From Hyphomicrobiaceae bacterium (lineage in GTDB: Bacteria; Pseudomonadota; Alphaproteobacteria; Rhizobiales; Hyphomicrobiaceae), in NCBI GenBank assembly GCA_020638055.1, contig JACKJH010000003.1:248001-312000 (forward strand): a stretch of DNA of 64,000 bases, read 5' to 3'. Positions 53,417 to 62,021 of the stretch are shown here, in pieces. How positions within the stretch are numbered: the first letter of the stretch is position 1; every line of letters starts with the position of its first letter. Below the pieces are notes generated by a model. That model did not search any database, was not told where the DNA came from, and was given only the letters and a program-made list of their open reading frames with translations. A program made the position numbers and the translations under genes.

Positions 53417-53516
53417 TAAAGCATTTTCCGACGAACCGGCGTCCACTTCGTCGGAAAATGCAACCAAACAAAAAGCAAGCGCCGATCCGATTCCATTGGA
53501 TCGAAAAGCGCTTTGG
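53417..53516 (+). repeat. Alpha repeat with inverted hairpin 1
   Basis: CATTTTCCGACGAACCGGCG / CCACTTCGTCGGAAAATG, then linker CAACCAAACAAAAAGCAAGC and hairpin 2 (GCCGATCCGATTCCATTGGA ... AAAGCGCTTT). The centre of hairpin 1 reads as the reverse strand of other copies, giving a more perfect palindrome: an inversion or conversion between arms. Confidence 0.8.
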
Positions 53517-53574
53517 ACGGGCCTCGATGCAGATGCGTGATGGCGGACATGGCACCGACCATTTGTCGGCTCTA

Positions 53575-54336
53575 TCAACCACCCGCAAGCGCCACTACGC
53601 CATCGTAGATGAGCTTGAGCGATATGATGAACAGCGCCGTGTAGGCGATTCGATAGAACGCACCTTGGGCAACCCTGCGGGTGAGCCAGACACCCGTCAG
53701 CATAGCTATTGGCGCCAATGGAAGTAGGGCGGCTGAAGTAGCCAGGTTGGCCGTCGAGAACTGGCCGAGCGCGTAGTACGGCACAAGTTTTAAGAAGTTT
53801 ACGGTTGTGAAGAAAACAACCGCCGTTGCGGCCAGTGCCGTGTTGGCAAGGCGCTGCGGTAGCATATACACGTTGAATGGGGGTGCGCCGGTGTGGCTGA
53901 CGAAGCTGGTGAAGCCGGCCACCATGCCCCAGAACGTGCCCTTCAACCGGTTGGGTTGGGTTGGCCTGCGGTTGGTACCCCCGGAAATCCAATAGTTCAC
54001 GGTGAAGATCAGGCCCACCAGTCCTACAATGAGGCGAACATGGGCTTCTGATACATAGGCTGCTGTGGCCCATCCAATGACAACCCCAATCGCGGCTGCA
54101 GGAAGAAGTATAGACAGGTTCCGCCAGTCAAAATCGCGTCGGTAGGCGATAAGGCCCACCAAATCCATCACATTCAGGATTGGGAGCATAATGGCAGCCG
54201 CCTGGACGGGGGATATCACGAGGGTCATCATTGGAACGGCAAGCCCGCCTGCCGCACCCAGAAAACCGCCCTTGGCCAGCCCGGTTAGCACGATTGCGGG
54301 AATCGCGACGGCGAAAAACCAAGGGTCAGTGATCAT
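53575..54336 (-). CDS. TauE/SafE-family sulfite/organosulfur permease
   Basis: 253 residues, eight hydrophobic helices. AIVLTGLAKGGFLGAAGGLA, then PILNVMDLVGLIAYRRDFDW and GFTSFVSHTGAPPFNVYMLP mark the two halves of the TauE fold (internal repeat). Members export sulfite, sulfoacetate or related anions. The ATG at 54336 is preferred over a TTG at 54345. Substrate not evident; no sulfonate genes near. Confidence 0.9.
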   Translation of the reverse strand: MITDPWFFAVAIPAIVLTGLAKGGFLGAAGGLAVPMMTLVISPVQAAAIMLPILNVMDLVGLIAYRRDFDWRNLSILLPAAAIGVVIGWATAAYVSEAHVRLIVGLVGLIFTVNYWISGGTNRRPTQPNRLKGTFWGMVAGFTSFVSHTGAPPFNVYMLPQRLANTALAATAVVFFTTVNFLKLVPYYALGQFSTANLATSAALLPLAPIAMLTGVWLTRRVAQGAFYRIAYTALFIISLKLIYDGVVALAGG

Positions 54337-54369
54337 GCGGAGCAACTTTTCGGGTTCAGGGTTCCGACC

Positions 54370-54536
54370 CTAGTGGCCTGTCGCGCCAAAATTGAAACAT
54401 AGCCGCCGCCGCATACAATTTTGGCGCGACATGAAGGCCACTAGCAAAATCATTGGCTTAGTGTGGCGTTTATCGCGCCTTAGTTGATACCCAGCGTGCC
54501 GCAACATCGATCAACTATGGCGCGACGCCACACTAG
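54370..54536 (-). repeat. Delta repeat (167 bp), reverse orientation
   Basis: CTAGTGGCCTGTCGCGCCAA ... linker CACTAGCAAAATCATTGGC ... GACGCCACACTAG. Same orientation and near-identical to 60683-60848. Confidence 0.93.
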
Positions 54537-54681
54537 CCGCGTTTGAGAGCCTCCAGACGGGCGATTTCACACCTAGCGTGATCTTCCAGCAATCCGCCGC
54601 TCGGATCAGGGGTTGTATACTTGTACAAGTTCAATTGATTCGCCGCGTGCTCTGGCGATAGCGATATATGCTGGAAACGCG

Positions 54682-55947
54682 ATGCTGAAACGGTGCGCCC
54701 GGCTGGGTGCTATTTTGGGATTATTGATTGCGGCTCTCGTCAATACGGCGCAGGCGGATCGTTATCAGAACGTCTCTGGCCTGTCGGCTGGGCGGTTTGT
54801 CTGGAGTCCGACAACCTCCCCTGAAGGCGCGCTCGCAATTGTAGTTTCTCCGCGCGCCGGCACGCTCCATGTCTACCGTAACGGTATCGAAATCGGCATA
54901 TCGACGATAAAGGTTGCCGATGCGGATGCCGTTGAGCCTGCCGTCTTCCAGGTGACTGCGATTGACGGCCGCGTCGCAGCCGGCTCAGATGCTGGCGCAT
55001 CAACTCTGGTCTGGCGCGGGATGGAACTGTTTGCCGGCGGAAACGGACTGAATGGAGTAACCGATCTTGGCATTCGCCTGCCGCGAGACTTTGCCGAACT
55101 TCTGATGAAGGCAACGCAGAAGGGCGCTTTGGTTGTCGTCGCCAAGGAGCGCTCCGGGCCACAGGTCTTTTCGGCGCCAGGCCCGTTTGCTGACCCCATT
55201 GAAACGGGTGGGATTACACCTCCCAATCGCGTCGCGCGTTTCGCCCAGCCCGAGCTTGCGCCGCAACCGGGAAGAGCCGGCGACATGGAAAGGCGACCAA
55301 CTGCAAAATCTGCAACCACAACCGAGACCGGCGTACGAGGCGACACGACCTCGATCATTTTGTCTCGTGCAGACCTTTCAGCCTATGTCATGCAGAATGG
55401 CCGTCAGATCGACCGTATGCCAATTGCTGTTGATGATCCAACGCGGCCGTTTGGCCTGCACGCCGCAGTTCTCCTGTCACCGGGACGCCAGGATAGAGAG
55501 GCGCGGTGGTTTGCTATTGGCATGGACGACGATGCTGATGCCGCCCACGTTGTTGCCGATTTAGGCGCACGTGCGCTGCGGCGGGTCAGGTTCATGGATC
55601 GCGGCAGTTCGTCAGCGCTGGCAAAAAGTCTCAAGGCTGGCACAGTGTTTATTTTGATGGATGGACACGGTCCCTCCGCAACCGAGGCGCCGGGGTTTGA
55701 TATAGCGCTGCTTGCAAGCGCGGACCTGGGGCTGCCCGCCAAAAGCGGTGGCGAGACCCAGCCTCTTGCCGATAGCAGCACACCAAGTGCTGCAGCAGAC
55801 AAAAAAGTAGAAACGCGCCAGGCTCCGCCGGTGCGCAGCGTTTCGGCAGAGCGCAAATCACCAACGAGGCAGCGCGGTCGCATGCCCCGAAAAGGCCCGC
55901 TCGATGAACGGGAGGCATGGCCAAACAGCATCTACTGGCCATATTGA
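54682..55947 (+). CDS. Exported protein with two degenerate L,D-transpeptidase-like modules
   Basis: 421 residues from the ATG at 54682 (GGAAA in front). A signal peptide LGAILGLLIAALVNTAQA comes first. Module 1 reads EGALAIVVSPRAGTLHVYRN then GIEIGISTIKVA, and module 2 TTSIILSRADLSAYVMQNGR then PIAVDDPTRPFGLHAAVLLS; both follow the opening strands of the YkuD fold. The catalytic HGT...C motif is missing in both, so crosslinking activity is unlikely. A proline-rich linker joins them and the C-terminus is basic. It may bind peptidoglycan; the convergent neighbour is a coiled-coil lipoprotein. Confidence 0.74.
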   Translation: MLKRCARLGAILGLLIAALVNTAQADRYQNVSGLSAGRFVWSPTTSPEGALAIVVSPRAGTLHVYRNGIEIGISTIKVADADAVEPAVFQVTAIDGRVAAGSDAGASTLVWRGMELFAGGNGLNGVTDLGIRLPRDFAELLMKATQKGALVVVAKERSGPQVFSAPGPFADPIETGGITPPNRVARFAQPELAPQPGRAGDMERRPTAKSATTTETGVRGDTTSIILSRADLSAYVMQNGRQIDRMPIAVDDPTRPFGLHAAVLLSPGRQDREARWFAIGMDDDADAAHVVADLGARALRRVRFMDRGSSSALAKSLKAGTVFILMDGHGPSATEAPGFDIALLASADLGLPAKSGGETQPLADSSTPSAAADKKVETRQAPPVRSVSAERKSPTRQRGRMPRKGPLDEREAWPNSIYWPY

Positions 55948-56022
55948 TGAGCAGCACGGTGGTCGCACCATTGCCCAACGCGGCGTGAACGTAAAAGACA
56001 CCACCTCAAAAACCGTATTCAT

Positions 56023-57477
56023 TCACTGCTTCGGTGAACTGGCAAGGCGGTGGTCTGACAGGCCGCTTCCGAGCGCTGCCAAAAGCGCATCGGCACCAGC
56101 CCGCTGGGCAACGTCCTCAGGTATGATCCAGGCGCGGTAATCTTTGCTTATCACCGTGCGGCGGCAGGAAATACGCCCATGTTTTACTGCGCACGTGGGA
56201 TCTGCGGAAATTATCCGCGCCTCGCGGCGATCGTGCCGAATGATGCGTAGGTCTATGGGCCTCAGCCAAACACGGTCGGCTGTCAAATCGACGTCTCGGA
56301 AAACGCAGGTCGTGCTGTGGCGGCATGCGCCCGCGCGCATTCCCAAAGCGACAGATGGGCCAAACGCCTTGCCTTTCGACAACTGCCGCGCCGGCATCGC
56401 CGCACCCTTCGAAATGTAGCAACTCGATTCAACGCACAGCATCGGGTCGGCGGACTTGTTCCAACGGCGGATGCCGCGGTTTCCCGGCTGCATGATGAGC
56501 AGCACCGTAGCGCGATGGCTGTTCGCCTTCACGTCATCACTTGCAAGTCCATTCATGATAATTGCAGGAGCGTCTGCTGACGGCCTCTGCCGCCAGTTAA
56601 CCGGGGCAGGGCGCGAAGCAGGTTCGGGTCGTTGAGCGGTGTTTGGCAGCGTTGGGATGGGCTTGGTCATCGTTGGCCCCCCAAGTGCATGTGGCGCCGG
56701 CCTCTGCACCAGGTCACGGCGGACGTCTGTGCCTTGGGGCTGTGTATCCGTCTCCGAACCGCTCGCGCTGTCGGACCCAGCATGCGCGTCATCATTCGTT
56801 CTGGTTTGTTGTGTGCTACGTGCCTTGGCTTCGGCCGCGGCCAGCGCGCGCGTTTCTTCACGCAAGCGGCGCGCTGCACGCAGACGGTCCGCGAGTTCGC
56901 GCGCTTCGCTTTCACGCGCAGCCGCCTTCTCTCTTTCAGCAGCCATTTGCATTTCACGAGCTTTTTCAGCTTCGGCGCGCATCTCTTCGGCACGCTTTGC
57001 AGCAGCTTTGGCTTTCCGGTGCGCTTCTTCGGCAGCCGCCAGATCAGCAGAGATTTGGCGCGCGATCTTTTCCTTCTGCGCTTTGGCTTTTTGCTGCGCA
57101 GCGGCCTGCTCGCGAGCCAAATCCGCCTTGCTGCGCGCATCGGCTTCCGCCTGCGCCCGTTTCAGAAGGTCCTCTTCGTAAGCTTTGAGGTCCTCAGCGT
57201 CGCTCCGCGCATCCCCGCCAGCGGTCACAATGACACTATCGCGGGCCTTTTTCGCTGCATTTGCTTCAACCTCAGCGCCCGTTCTGGCTTGTGTATCGCT
57301 TGTAGCGCGCGAGAACTTATCGGCAATGGCGTGGGCGGAACTCGCTGCGGTGACGGCATGAGCCTGGGTTGCGCAGCCTGTGATCGTCAACACCGCGAGG
57401 GCAATCCACGCAACGTCGCGCAGCATGCAATTGCTGTCGCCGACACGCGCGAAAGGTTGCAGTCGTTCAGCCTTCAT
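56023..57477 (-). CDS. Lipoprotein with long coiled coil and Cys-rich C-terminal domain
   Basis: 484 residues from an ATG with GGAGGGA. A lipobox (AVLTITGC) is followed by about 160 residues of Ala/Lys/Glu/Arg heptads (residues about 75-235, for example EEAHRKAKAAAKRAEEMRAE), a Pro-rich linker, and a globular C-terminal domain of about 165 residues with Cys pairs in PMLCVESSCYISKG, RAGACRHSTTCVFRDVDL, ADPTCAVKHGRISC and the strand PIDLRIIRHDRREAR. The C-terminal module is one I associate with exported Rhizobiales proteins, function unknown. A tethered periplasmic rod with a disulfide-locked head is the inferred shape. Confidence 0.72.
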   Translation of the reverse strand: MKAERLQPFARVGDSNCMLRDVAWIALAVLTITGCATQAHAVTAASSAHAIADKFSRATSDTQARTGAEVEANAAKKARDSVIVTAGGDARSDAEDLKAYEEDLLKRAQAEADARSKADLAREQAAAQQKAKAQKEKIARQISADLAAAEEAHRKAKAAAKRAEEMRAEAEKAREMQMAAEREKAAARESEARELADRLRAARRLREETRALAAAEAKARSTQQTRTNDDAHAGSDSASGSETDTQPQGTDVRRDLVQRPAPHALGGPTMTKPIPTLPNTAQRPEPASRPAPVNWRQRPSADAPAIIMNGLASDDVKANSHRATVLLIMQPGNRGIRRWNKSADPMLCVESSCYISKGAAMPARQLSKGKAFGPSVALGMRAGACRHSTTCVFRDVDLTADRVWLRPIDLRIIRHDRREARIISADPTCAVKHGRISCRRTVISKDYRAWIIPEDVAQRAGADALLAALGSGLSDHRLASSPKQ

Positions 57478-57674
57478 AACGTCCCTCCCACCCGAATTGC
57501 GGCGTCGGTACGGCAAATAAAATGCGAACCTTTGCTCACAGTGCAATATTCCAACACAATTCGGGCAATAAAGCGGACACCTCTTGAACGACGCCTGAAC
57601 GACCGCCGCGGTACATCTGAATTTTTTGCTGTTTTTTCTGCTTCACGGCAGAGGGTGCCGGGCGCGCTTAATCG

Positions 57675-58601
57675 CTATGAGGACTTATTCTTGAGCCCAC
57701 GCGCCAGCGACTGAAGCCCCTCTTTGTATGTTGCATACCTCAGCGTCAGGCCAAGATCGCTTTTCAGCAGATCGTTGCGCACCTGTTTGTTTTCACCGTA
57801 AAAACTCTTCGCCATCGCAGACAGATCGGCGTCGTCGAACGCCACTTCGGGCGGCAAAGGTACGCCCATCAGCTCGGCAGCAAGCGCAATAACGTCTTGC
57901 GGCGGTGCCGGAAGGTCATCTGAGACGTTCAGGATCGGGGCCGTGCCATGCCCCACCATCGATGCCAACACCACTCTGGCAATATCTTCAACATGTATGC
58001 GGTTAAAACGCTGACCCGGCTTAATAATGCGGCGCGCACGCCCCTTCATCACATTCTCCAGGGCGCTCCGTCCGGGGCCGTAGATACCCGCAAGCCGAAA
58101 GATGATGACGCGCTTGCCCGTTTCAGCGCTAAAGGCTTCCCAAGCCATCTCTGCTGCGCGGCGATGATGAGATCGGCGCGAGACGGGCGCAGCCCTTGTC
58201 GTCTCATCCACCCAGCCCCCGTCGTGATCGCCATAGACGCCAACGGTTGACAGGTATCCAACCCAGTTGAGATTTGCGGCATGAGACAGAGCCATGGCGT
58301 AGTGTGCGAGCACTGGGTCTCCGAGGCCTTCGGGCGGCGGCGCGTCAGGAGGCACTGATATTAGTATGTGTGTCGCTCCGGCAATGGCCTCCTCTATCCC
58401 GGGAGTTTGCGCCTTGCCATCGAAGATGAGCGCCTCCACGCCGTCGCTGTGCCAGCGGTCCGCTGCTTCAGCATCACGCACGGTTCCAGCAATTTGCCAA
58501 TCACGCCGGTCAAGCCGTTCGATCAGAGCGCGGGCACTGAAACCCAGCCCGAAACAGAACAATCTGTTTCTCGGCGCGTTGGAGGAAGTTTCGCTCGTCA
58601 T
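57675..58601 (-). CDS. Extended/atypical SDR, NAD(P)-dependent epimerase-like protein (YeeZ group)
   Basis: 308 residues. RLFCFGLGFSARALIERLDR is the dinucleotide loop (GxGxxA variant), TGTVRDAEAADR the second strand; GYLSTVGVYGDHDGGWVDE and FRLAGIYGPGRSAL follow extended SDR enzymes. The YxxxK pair is absent at the usual site (RRSHHRRAAEMAWEAF), which is normal for this atypical group. Function unknown. It is the third gene of the fzlA-queG unit, with a MITE-family end in the 113-base gap before it. Confidence 0.85.
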   Translation of the reverse strand: MTSETSSNAPRNRLFCFGLGFSARALIERLDRRDWQIAGTVRDAEAADRWHSDGVEALIFDGKAQTPGIEEAIAGATHILISVPPDAPPPEGLGDPVLAHYAMALSHAANLNWVGYLSTVGVYGDHDGGWVDETTRAAPVSRRSHHRRAAEMAWEAFSAETGKRVIIFRLAGIYGPGRSALENVMKGRARRIIKPGQRFNRIHVEDIARVVLASMVGHGTAPILNVSDDLPAPPQDVIALAAELMGVPLPPEVAFDDADLSAMAKSFYGENKQVRNDLLKSDLGLTLRYATYKEGLQSLARGLKNKSS

Positions 58602-58659
58602 GTTGGACCCGTTGTCTCGTGCTGCTTATTTTGCGCCATCAAGGCAGCGGCTTTTCTAG

Positions 58660-58735
58660 AGCACCGTGCATTATATCAGGGTCATTCTGCCGTGGCGAAT
58701 TTGAGTGCCAAGATCAAGCTGGCCGGCGCAGGGCG
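58660..58735 (+). repeat. MITE-family end overlapping the 3' end of queG
   Basis: AGAGCACCGTGCATTATATC, then AGGGTCATTCTGCCGTGGCG and AATTTGAGTGCCAAGATCAA, as at 29200 and 44390. It supplies the last few codons and the TGA of queG. Confidence 0.75.
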
Positions 58736-59880
58736 TAGCGCCATTCGCTCATTACGACATCATCCGTTTCTAGCGGCAACCAAATGCCCGCTTCGCGCTT
58801 CACCAAATTTCGCTCAGCGATTTGAGATAACGCCCACACGGCCATGGCGCGTACCAACGGCGATTGATCTTCCAGAAGATTGATGATGGCGCCAACATAA
58901 CGTTGATTGCCACTGTTACCCACGGCTATGAGCACGTTGCGCATGAACCGGTCACGCCCCGTTCGCTTGATCGGTGTGCCAGCAAACCGCGTCCTGAATT
59001 GCGTGTCGTCAAGAGCGAGCAGTTCGCCAAGCGGTGGATTGTCGGTTTCCTGTCGTGCAGCAAACCGTGTTTCGCGCGCAGCGGCGGCAAACTTGTTCCA
59101 CGGGCACACCGCCAGGCAGTCATCACACCCGAAAACGCGGTTGGCGATGGCGCGGCGGTAGGCGCGCGGGATATGACCTTTGTGTTCGATCGTCAGGTAG
59201 GAGATGCAACGCCGGGCGTCGAGCTGATAGGGTGCCGGAAATGCATTGGTCGGGCAAACATCGATACAGCGCCGGCACGAACCACAGCGATCTTCGTGCC
59301 GTGAGGAGACTGGCAAATTGGCCGCTGTCAGGATGGCCCCAAGGAACAGCCAAGAGCCCTCGGTCGTTGACACAAGGTTGGTGTGCTTGCCCTGCCAGCC
59401 AAGACCCGCAGCAGCAGCCAGCGGCTTTTCCATCAGCGGTGCAGTATCAACGAACACCTTGCAAGCTCGGTTGGTATCTTCATGAATCTGGCGGGCGAGT
59501 TGCTTCAGGCGGCCTTTCAGAATGTCATGGTAGTCTTTGCCTCGGGCATAGACCGAAAGCGCACCGCGATCTTTTTCGTCCAGGATCGCCATGGGATCTT
59601 CGCTCGGCGCATAGCTCGCCCCCAGCATGATGATACTTCGGACATAGGGCCATAGCTCTTGTGGATCGCGGCGGCGCAACCGGTGCGTTTCCATCCACCC
59701 CATGTCACCATGCCAGCCCTCCGCGATAAACCGGTCAAGCGCCGCGGCAGGCTCATAAGAAGTGCTGTGGAATGCTTCCGGTGTCGTGACACCCAAAGTA
59801 TTGAAGCCCAGTTTTGCCGCTTCCGAGCGAAGCTGCTCGACATAGGCACTCGGGTCGAAGTCTGAAGGGTTCGCTGCCAT
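58714..59880 (-). CDS. queG: Epoxyqueuosine reductase
   Basis: Last step of queuosine synthesis on tRNA, needing cobalamin and two 4Fe-4S clusters. 388 residues from the ATG at 59880. Seen: SIIMLGASYAP, KDYHDILKGRLKQLA, VDTAPLMEKPLAAAAGLGWQGKHTNL, the cluster motifs CGSCRRCIDVCP and CDDCLAVCPW, and a C-terminal HEAT-like region (VRAMAVWALSQI). The last residues (about ALRRPA) and the stop come from an inserted MITE-family end. Starts two bases after the stop of fzlA, so it is in the same operon. Confidence 0.95.
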   Translation of the reverse strand: MAANPSDFDPSAYVEQLRSEAAKLGFNTLGVTTPEAFHSTSYEPAAALDRFIAEGWHGDMGWMETHRLRRRDPQELWPYVRSIIMLGASYAPSEDPMAILDEKDRGALSVYARGKDYHDILKGRLKQLARQIHEDTNRACKVFVDTAPLMEKPLAAAAGLGWQGKHTNLVSTTEGSWLFLGAILTAANLPVSSRHEDRCGSCRRCIDVCPTNAFPAPYQLDARRCISYLTIEHKGHIPRAYRRAIANRVFGCDDCLAVCPWNKFAAAARETRFAARQETDNPPLGELLALDDTQFRTRFAGTPIKRTGRDRFMRNVLIAVGNSGNQRYVGAIINLLEDQSPLVRAMAVWALSQIAERNLVKREAGIWLPLETDDVVMSEWRYALRRPA

Positions 59881-59882
59881 TT

Positions 59883-60587
59883 TCAAAAGTCAAGGTCGGC
59901 GTAATGTTCCGGAGCCGAAATGCCCGAAATGCGATCGCTCAGCAATTGTCGGAACGATGGGCGGGATTTGATGCGCGCGAACCAGTCGCGCGCCGGCTCG
60001 AAGTCATCCCAGGGTACCTCGTCCAGATAGTCAAGACACGACAGATGTGCCGCCGCGGCCAGATCAGCAAAGCTCATATCGTCACCGGCAATCCAGCCGC
60101 GATCATAGGCCAGATACGAGATGTAACTCATGTGATAACGCAGGTTTGCGCGGACCGCTCGCAGGATCGTGGTATCGGGCGCACCCGGATTGTCAGAACG
60201 ATAAGCGCGGTAGACGCGCTCTTCCAGAATTTCCCGCGTGACCTCGCGGTTGAGTTTGCCGTGAAACCAGTCAACCAGGCGTCTCACCTCCGCACGCTCC
60301 ACCCGGCTGCCCGGAAACAATGGTGCGCCATGCGTGCCACCTTGCTTGCCTTTCATTTCCTCAGACACAAATTCTGAAATGGCATAAGCGCCGCACAGCG
60401 TCGGCCCGCCTTCAAGTGCGAGTACCGGCAATTCGCCAGCCGGGTTCATTGCCAAAAGCTCAGGGCGATATTCCCACGGCCGTTCTTCCACCAGCGCAAA
60501 CCCGATCTCCAGTTCAGCCAAAAGAAGGCGTATCGAACGGGAATGCGGGCAGAGCCGAAAATGCGTAAGCGTGTGCATGACGGGCAT
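59883..60587 (-). CDS. fzlA: FzlA-like FtsZ-binding protein, glutathione S-transferase fold
   Basis: 234 residues. The thioredoxin-like half reads LTHFRLCPHSRSIRLLLAEL and MNPAGELPVLALEGG; the helical half contains RLVDWFHGKLNREVTREI and SFADLAAAAHLSCLDYLDEV; the tail is APEHYADLDF. The C-terminal HYADLDF and the link to queG are as in alphaproteobacterial FzlA, which in Caulobacter binds FtsZ, curves filaments and helps activate septal wall synthesis. It does not act as a classic GST there. Start ATG at 60587 has AGGATAG. If this assignment is right, the gene is probably essential. Confidence 0.84.
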   Translation of the reverse strand: MPVMHTLTHFRLCPHSRSIRLLLAELEIGFALVEERPWEYRPELLAMNPAGELPVLALEGGPTLCGAYAISEFVSEEMKGKQGGTHGAPLFPGSRVERAEVRRLVDWFHGKLNREVTREILEERVYRAYRSDNPGAPDTTILRAVRANLRYHMSYISYLAYDRGWIAGDDMSFADLAAAAHLSCLDYLDEVPWDDFEPARDWFARIKSRPSFRQLLSDRISGISAPEHYADLDF

Positions 60588-60639
60588 ATCACTATCCTGC
60601 AGTTATGAACGGCTCACGTGGGGACGATGCTGGTTGGAT

Positions 60640-60686
60640 CTAGAGCGCATTCCGATCCGAAGGAATCGCTTCGAAAAGCACTCTAG
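60640..60686 (+). repeat. Alpha repeat, hairpin 2 only
   Basis: CTAGAGCGCATTCCGATCCG / AAGCACTCTAG; first member of a four-element array up to 60962. Confidence 0.7.
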
Positions 60687-60848
60687 TGGCCTGTCGCGCC
60701 AAAATTGAAACATAGCCGCCGCCGCTGCGATTTTGGCGCGACATGAAGGCCACTAGCAAAATCATTGGCTTAGTGTGGCGTTTATCGCGCCTTAGTTGAC
60801 TCCGCGTGGGCCGTAACGTCGGTCAACTAAGGCGCGACGCCACACTAG
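60683..60848 (-). repeat. Delta repeat (166 bp), reverse orientation
   Basis: CTAGTGGCCTGTCGCGCCAA ... linker CACTAGCAAAATCATTGGC ... GACGCCACACTAG, sharing each border CTAG with its neighbours. Confidence 0.93.
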
Positions 60849-60921
60849 CCCGCCTTTCTCACGAGGGCACGGCCGTCATCGCGTTGGCGCGAGATCGACC
60901 CGCAAGGAGGGAGGCGGGCTT
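60845..60921 (+). repeat. Beta repeat
   Basis: CTAGCCCGCCTTTCTCACGA ... GGAGGGAGGCGGGCTT, only a few changes from 6005-6081. Confidence 0.88.
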
Positions 60922-60962
60922 TAGAAACAGAATTGGTTCCAATATATCGCACGACGCTCTAA
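60920..60962 (-). repeat. MITE-family end
   Basis: TTAGAAACAGAATTGGTTCC AATATATCGCACGACGCTCTA reversed is the family end. A second, weaker end (CTTTGACGCCCGATGTTCT) is at about 61030-61049, so a decayed full element may lie between. Confidence 0.6.
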
Positions 60963-61107
60963 ATAAGCTCCGGCGCAAAAGACGCTGCAACTTCAGCACA
61001 CAATGGGGTGGCGCCATTTAATTCATCGGCTTTGACGCCCGATGTTCTCGGCGCAAGTTCCTCGGAATCCGGTATTTCTCGGTTTCCCTTCAATCGGAGA
61101 AGCTTTC

Positions 61108-61929
61108 ATGCCCACCTGGCAAGTGATTTTACTTGGCGTGATCGAGGGGTTGACCGAATTCATACCGGTCTCATCGACGGGGCACGTGCTTCTCGCAGGT
61201 TACTTCCTTGGTTTCGACTCGCCGGGCAAAACCTTCGAGGTGCTCATTCAACTTGGAGCAATACTGGCGATCCTGTCAGTCTATGCGGCCCGATTGATCA
61301 ACATGGCGCTTGCTCTGCCCTTCGACCGCCGCACCCAGCGGTTCGTGCTGGGTATATTGATCGCCTTCCTGCCGGCAGCGGTGATCGGGGCATTGGGGCA
61401 TTCGTTTATCAAAAGCGTGTTGTTCGAAACGCCAATGCTGATCTGCGTGATGCTGATTATCGGCGGGGCCATTCTTCTCGTGGTCGATCAATTACCGCTT
61501 AAGCCGGTCTATAACGACGTAATGGATTTTCCCCCCGGTCTCGCACTCAAGATCGGCTTCTTCCAGTGTCTGGCAATGATCCCCGGTGTATCACGCTCTG
61601 GTTCGACGATCGTTGGCGCTATGCTGCTCGGCGCAGACAAACGAGCCTCGGCGGAGTTTTCATTCTTTCTGGCGATGCCAACGATGGCCGGAGCATTCGC
61701 CTATGACCTTTACAAGAACTGGGATGTCATTCAGCCCGATGACGTTGGCAGTATTGCGCTGGGCTTCATCACCGCATTCATCTGCGGCGTTATTGTCGTA
61801 AAATTTCTTTTGGGGTTCGTAAGCCGGCACGGTTATGCGCTTTTCGGTTGGTGGCGCATCATCGTTGGAGGCGTCGCGCTGGGCGCCCTGCTCATGATGA
61901 GGCATCACGGTGTCCCCGCCTCGGGATGA
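61108..61929 (+). CDS. uppP: Undecaprenyl-diphosphate phosphatase
   Basis: Recycles the undecaprenyl carrier for cell-wall and O-antigen synthesis, and by sparing the carrier gives some bacitracin resistance. 273 residues from the ATG at 61108 (GGAGA in front). LLGVIEGLTEFIPVSSTGHV and IPGVSRSGSTIVGAM are the two active-site motifs (the Glu-rich and PGxSRSGxT segments), with QLGAILAI between. Eight membrane helices. Divergent from fzlA-queG, a pairing kept in many Rhizobiales. The frame is open to 61042 without a better start. Confidence 0.96.
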   Translation: MPTWQVILLGVIEGLTEFIPVSSTGHVLLAGYFLGFDSPGKTFEVLIQLGAILAILSVYAARLINMALALPFDRRTQRFVLGILIAFLPAAVIGALGHSFIKSVLFETPMLICVMLIIGGAILLVVDQLPLKPVYNDVMDFPPGLALKIGFFQCLAMIPGVSRSGSTIVGAMLLGADKRASAEFSFFLAMPTMAGAFAYDLYKNWDVIQPDDVGSIALGFITAFICGVIVVKFLLGFVSRHGYALFGWWRIIVGGVALGALLMMRHHGVPASG

Positions 61930-62021
61930 AGCGGTCACAACGAAATGACCTGCGGTAATCTCGCCAGCCGCTTCCGCATCGCCCCGTTTTTTGAGTATCT
62001 AATATCCCACGCGGCCGGCTC

